A stretch of DNA of 64,000 bases from contig NZ_JAGIBH010000002.1 of assembly GCF_017744445.1 (NCBI RefSeq), forward strand, positions 186,001 through 250,000. Direction: 5' to 3'. This document shows positions 63,249 through 64,000 of this stretch, piece by piece. The notes beneath the pieces are model-generated. The model did no database searches. It saw only the letters and a program-made list of their open reading frames with translations, and had not been told where the DNA came from. The stretch comes from Caulobacter sp. (lineage in GTDB: Bacteria > Pseudomonadota > Alphaproteobacteria > Caulobacterales > Caulobacteraceae). Position 1 is the first letter of the stretch; every line of letters starts with the position of its first letter. Position numbers and translations under genes: made by a program.

Positions 63249-64000
63249 GTGACCGTCACCCGACGCGACATGCTGGCGGCGACGGCCGCGCTCTCCGCCA
63301 GCCCCGCCCTCGCCGCGCCGCGTTTCCAGCCGTCTTGGGACTCGCTGGCGGCCAGCTACACGGTCCCCGACTGGTTCCGCGACGCCAAGCTCGGCATCTG
63401 GTCGCACTGGGGGCCGCAGTGCGTGCCCGAGTTCGGCGACTGGTACGGCCGGCAGATGTACCAGCAGGGCAACCGCTTCTACGAGCACCACCTGAAGACC
63501 TGGGGCCACCCGGCCGATTTCGGCTTCATGCAGTTCATCCCGCGCTGGAAGGCGGAAAACTGGGATCCCGAAGGCCTGATGAAGAAGTACGTCGCGGCCG
63601 GCGCGAAATACTTCATGTCGATGGCGAACCACCACGACAATCTCGACATGTTCGCCAGCCGCCACCACGCCTGGAACACCATGCGGGTCGGTCCGAAACG
63701 CGACATCGTCGGGACCTGGGCCAAGGTCGCGCGGGCGCATGGCCTGCGGTTCGGCGTCTCCAACCACGCCGCCCACGCCTGGCACTGGTGGCAGACGGCC
63801 TATGGCTATGACGCCGAGGGCCCGCGTCGGGGCCAGCGCTACGACGCCTTCAACCTGACCAGAGCCATGGGCAAGGGCCAGTGGTGGGAAGGCCTGGATC
63901 CGCAGGAGCTCTACACGGGGCAGAACATGGTCATCCCCGACGGGATCGACACCATCAAGGCCGCCAATGCCTGGCACGACGCCCATGACGGCGAGTGGCT
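63249..64000 (+). CDS. GH29 alpha-L-fucosidase, N-terminal part
   Basis: About 250 codons are present before the window ends. The start is a twin-arginine-like signal (TVTRRDMLAATAALS, cleavage near ALA/APR) from GTG 63249, with AGGGG just upstream. The GH29 barrel start is clear: FRDAKLGIWSHWGPQCVPEF, WYGRQMYQQGNRFYEHHL, AAGAKYFMSMANHHDNLDMF and GVSNHAAHAWHWWQTAYGYD, the last two typical of family GH29. The catalytic nucleophile aspartate should lie beyond the window edge. Together with GH97 it would trim alpha-linked fucose and galactose from side chains. Confidence 0.9.
   Translation, partial: MTVTRRDMLAATAALSASPALAAPRFQPSWDSLAASYTVPDWFRDAKLGIWSHWGPQCVPEFGDWYGRQMYQQGNRFYEHHLKTWGHPADFGFMQFIPRWKAENWDPEGLMKKYVAAGAKYFMSMANHHDNLDMFASRHHAWNTMRVGPKRDIVGTWAKVARAHGLRFGVSNHAAHAWHWWQTAYGYDAEGPRRGQRYDAFNLTRAMGKGQWWEGLDPQELYTGQNMVIPDGIDTIKAANAWHDAHDGEW

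Overview
The window is a high-GC (roughly two-thirds G+C) alphaproteobacterial chromosome segment, almost certainly Caulobacter or a very close relative. The strongest evidence is a complete xylXABCD operon for the oxidative, non-phosphorylating xylose (Weimberg) pathway, preceded by a 14-bp operator like the one in the C. crescentus xylX promoter. A XylE-type sugar transporter, a tetR/acrA/acrB/nodT efflux locus and a truncated PutA beside an Lrp-type regulator agree with this. Genus assignment rests on recalled family knowledge, not on a search.

Layout. 1-928: end of an M61 peptidase, a terminator and an unrecognised gene. 943-8514: glucuronoxylan cluster (GH3, SASA-type acetylesterase, GH115) behind a long palindromic operator. 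8800-11948: a group III truncated haemoglobin overlapping a 2OG-Fe(II) dioxygenase gene, then a PAS-GAF-HWE kinase-receiver protein. 12198-16757: a flavin-transfer operon (PepSY membrane protein, DUF2271 protein with an ApbE flavinylation motif, DUF4198 protein, ApbE, flavodoxin-type reductase) behind a possible Fur site. 16838-24878: mobA, a LacI-type regulator and xylXABCD. 25050-31144: small genes, a truncated PLP-decarboxylase pseudogene next to an AT-rich patch, a GNAT enzyme, a TonB-dependent receptor and xylE. 31359-34023: GH43 and a CE12 esterase. 34334-35092: a lower-GC Abi-alpha (DUF4393) gene, the only candidate phage-defence gene. 35312-42829: M23 peptidase, then the TetR-controlled RND pump. 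43157-48813: lipocalin-like and CGNR genes, lrp/putA with duplicated control elements, and a toxin-antitoxin pair. 48896-64000: alpha/beta hydrolase, GH5 mannanase, BlaI/BlaR1-like pair, carboxylesterase, then a second polysaccharide cluster (SASA esterase, GH3, GH97, GH29 cut by the window edge).

How it works together. The secreted enzymes would deacetylate and depolymerise hemicelluloses (glucuronoxylan, mannan or galactomannan, fucosylated side chains). The TonB receptor and XylE could carry products inward, and XylBCDXA would convert xylose to 2-oxoglutarate. Several clusters have 14-bp LacI-type inverted repeats of different core sequence, suggesting separate sugar-responsive regulators.

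The most unusual feature is a set of at least seven families of intergenic palindromic repeats (16 copies). Several run into genes: they appear to supply the start region of the GH115 gene, Shine-Dalgarno sequences for two others, and the C-terminal codons of MobA and a GNAT protein. No tRNA, rRNA, insertion sequence or CRISPR array was recognised.
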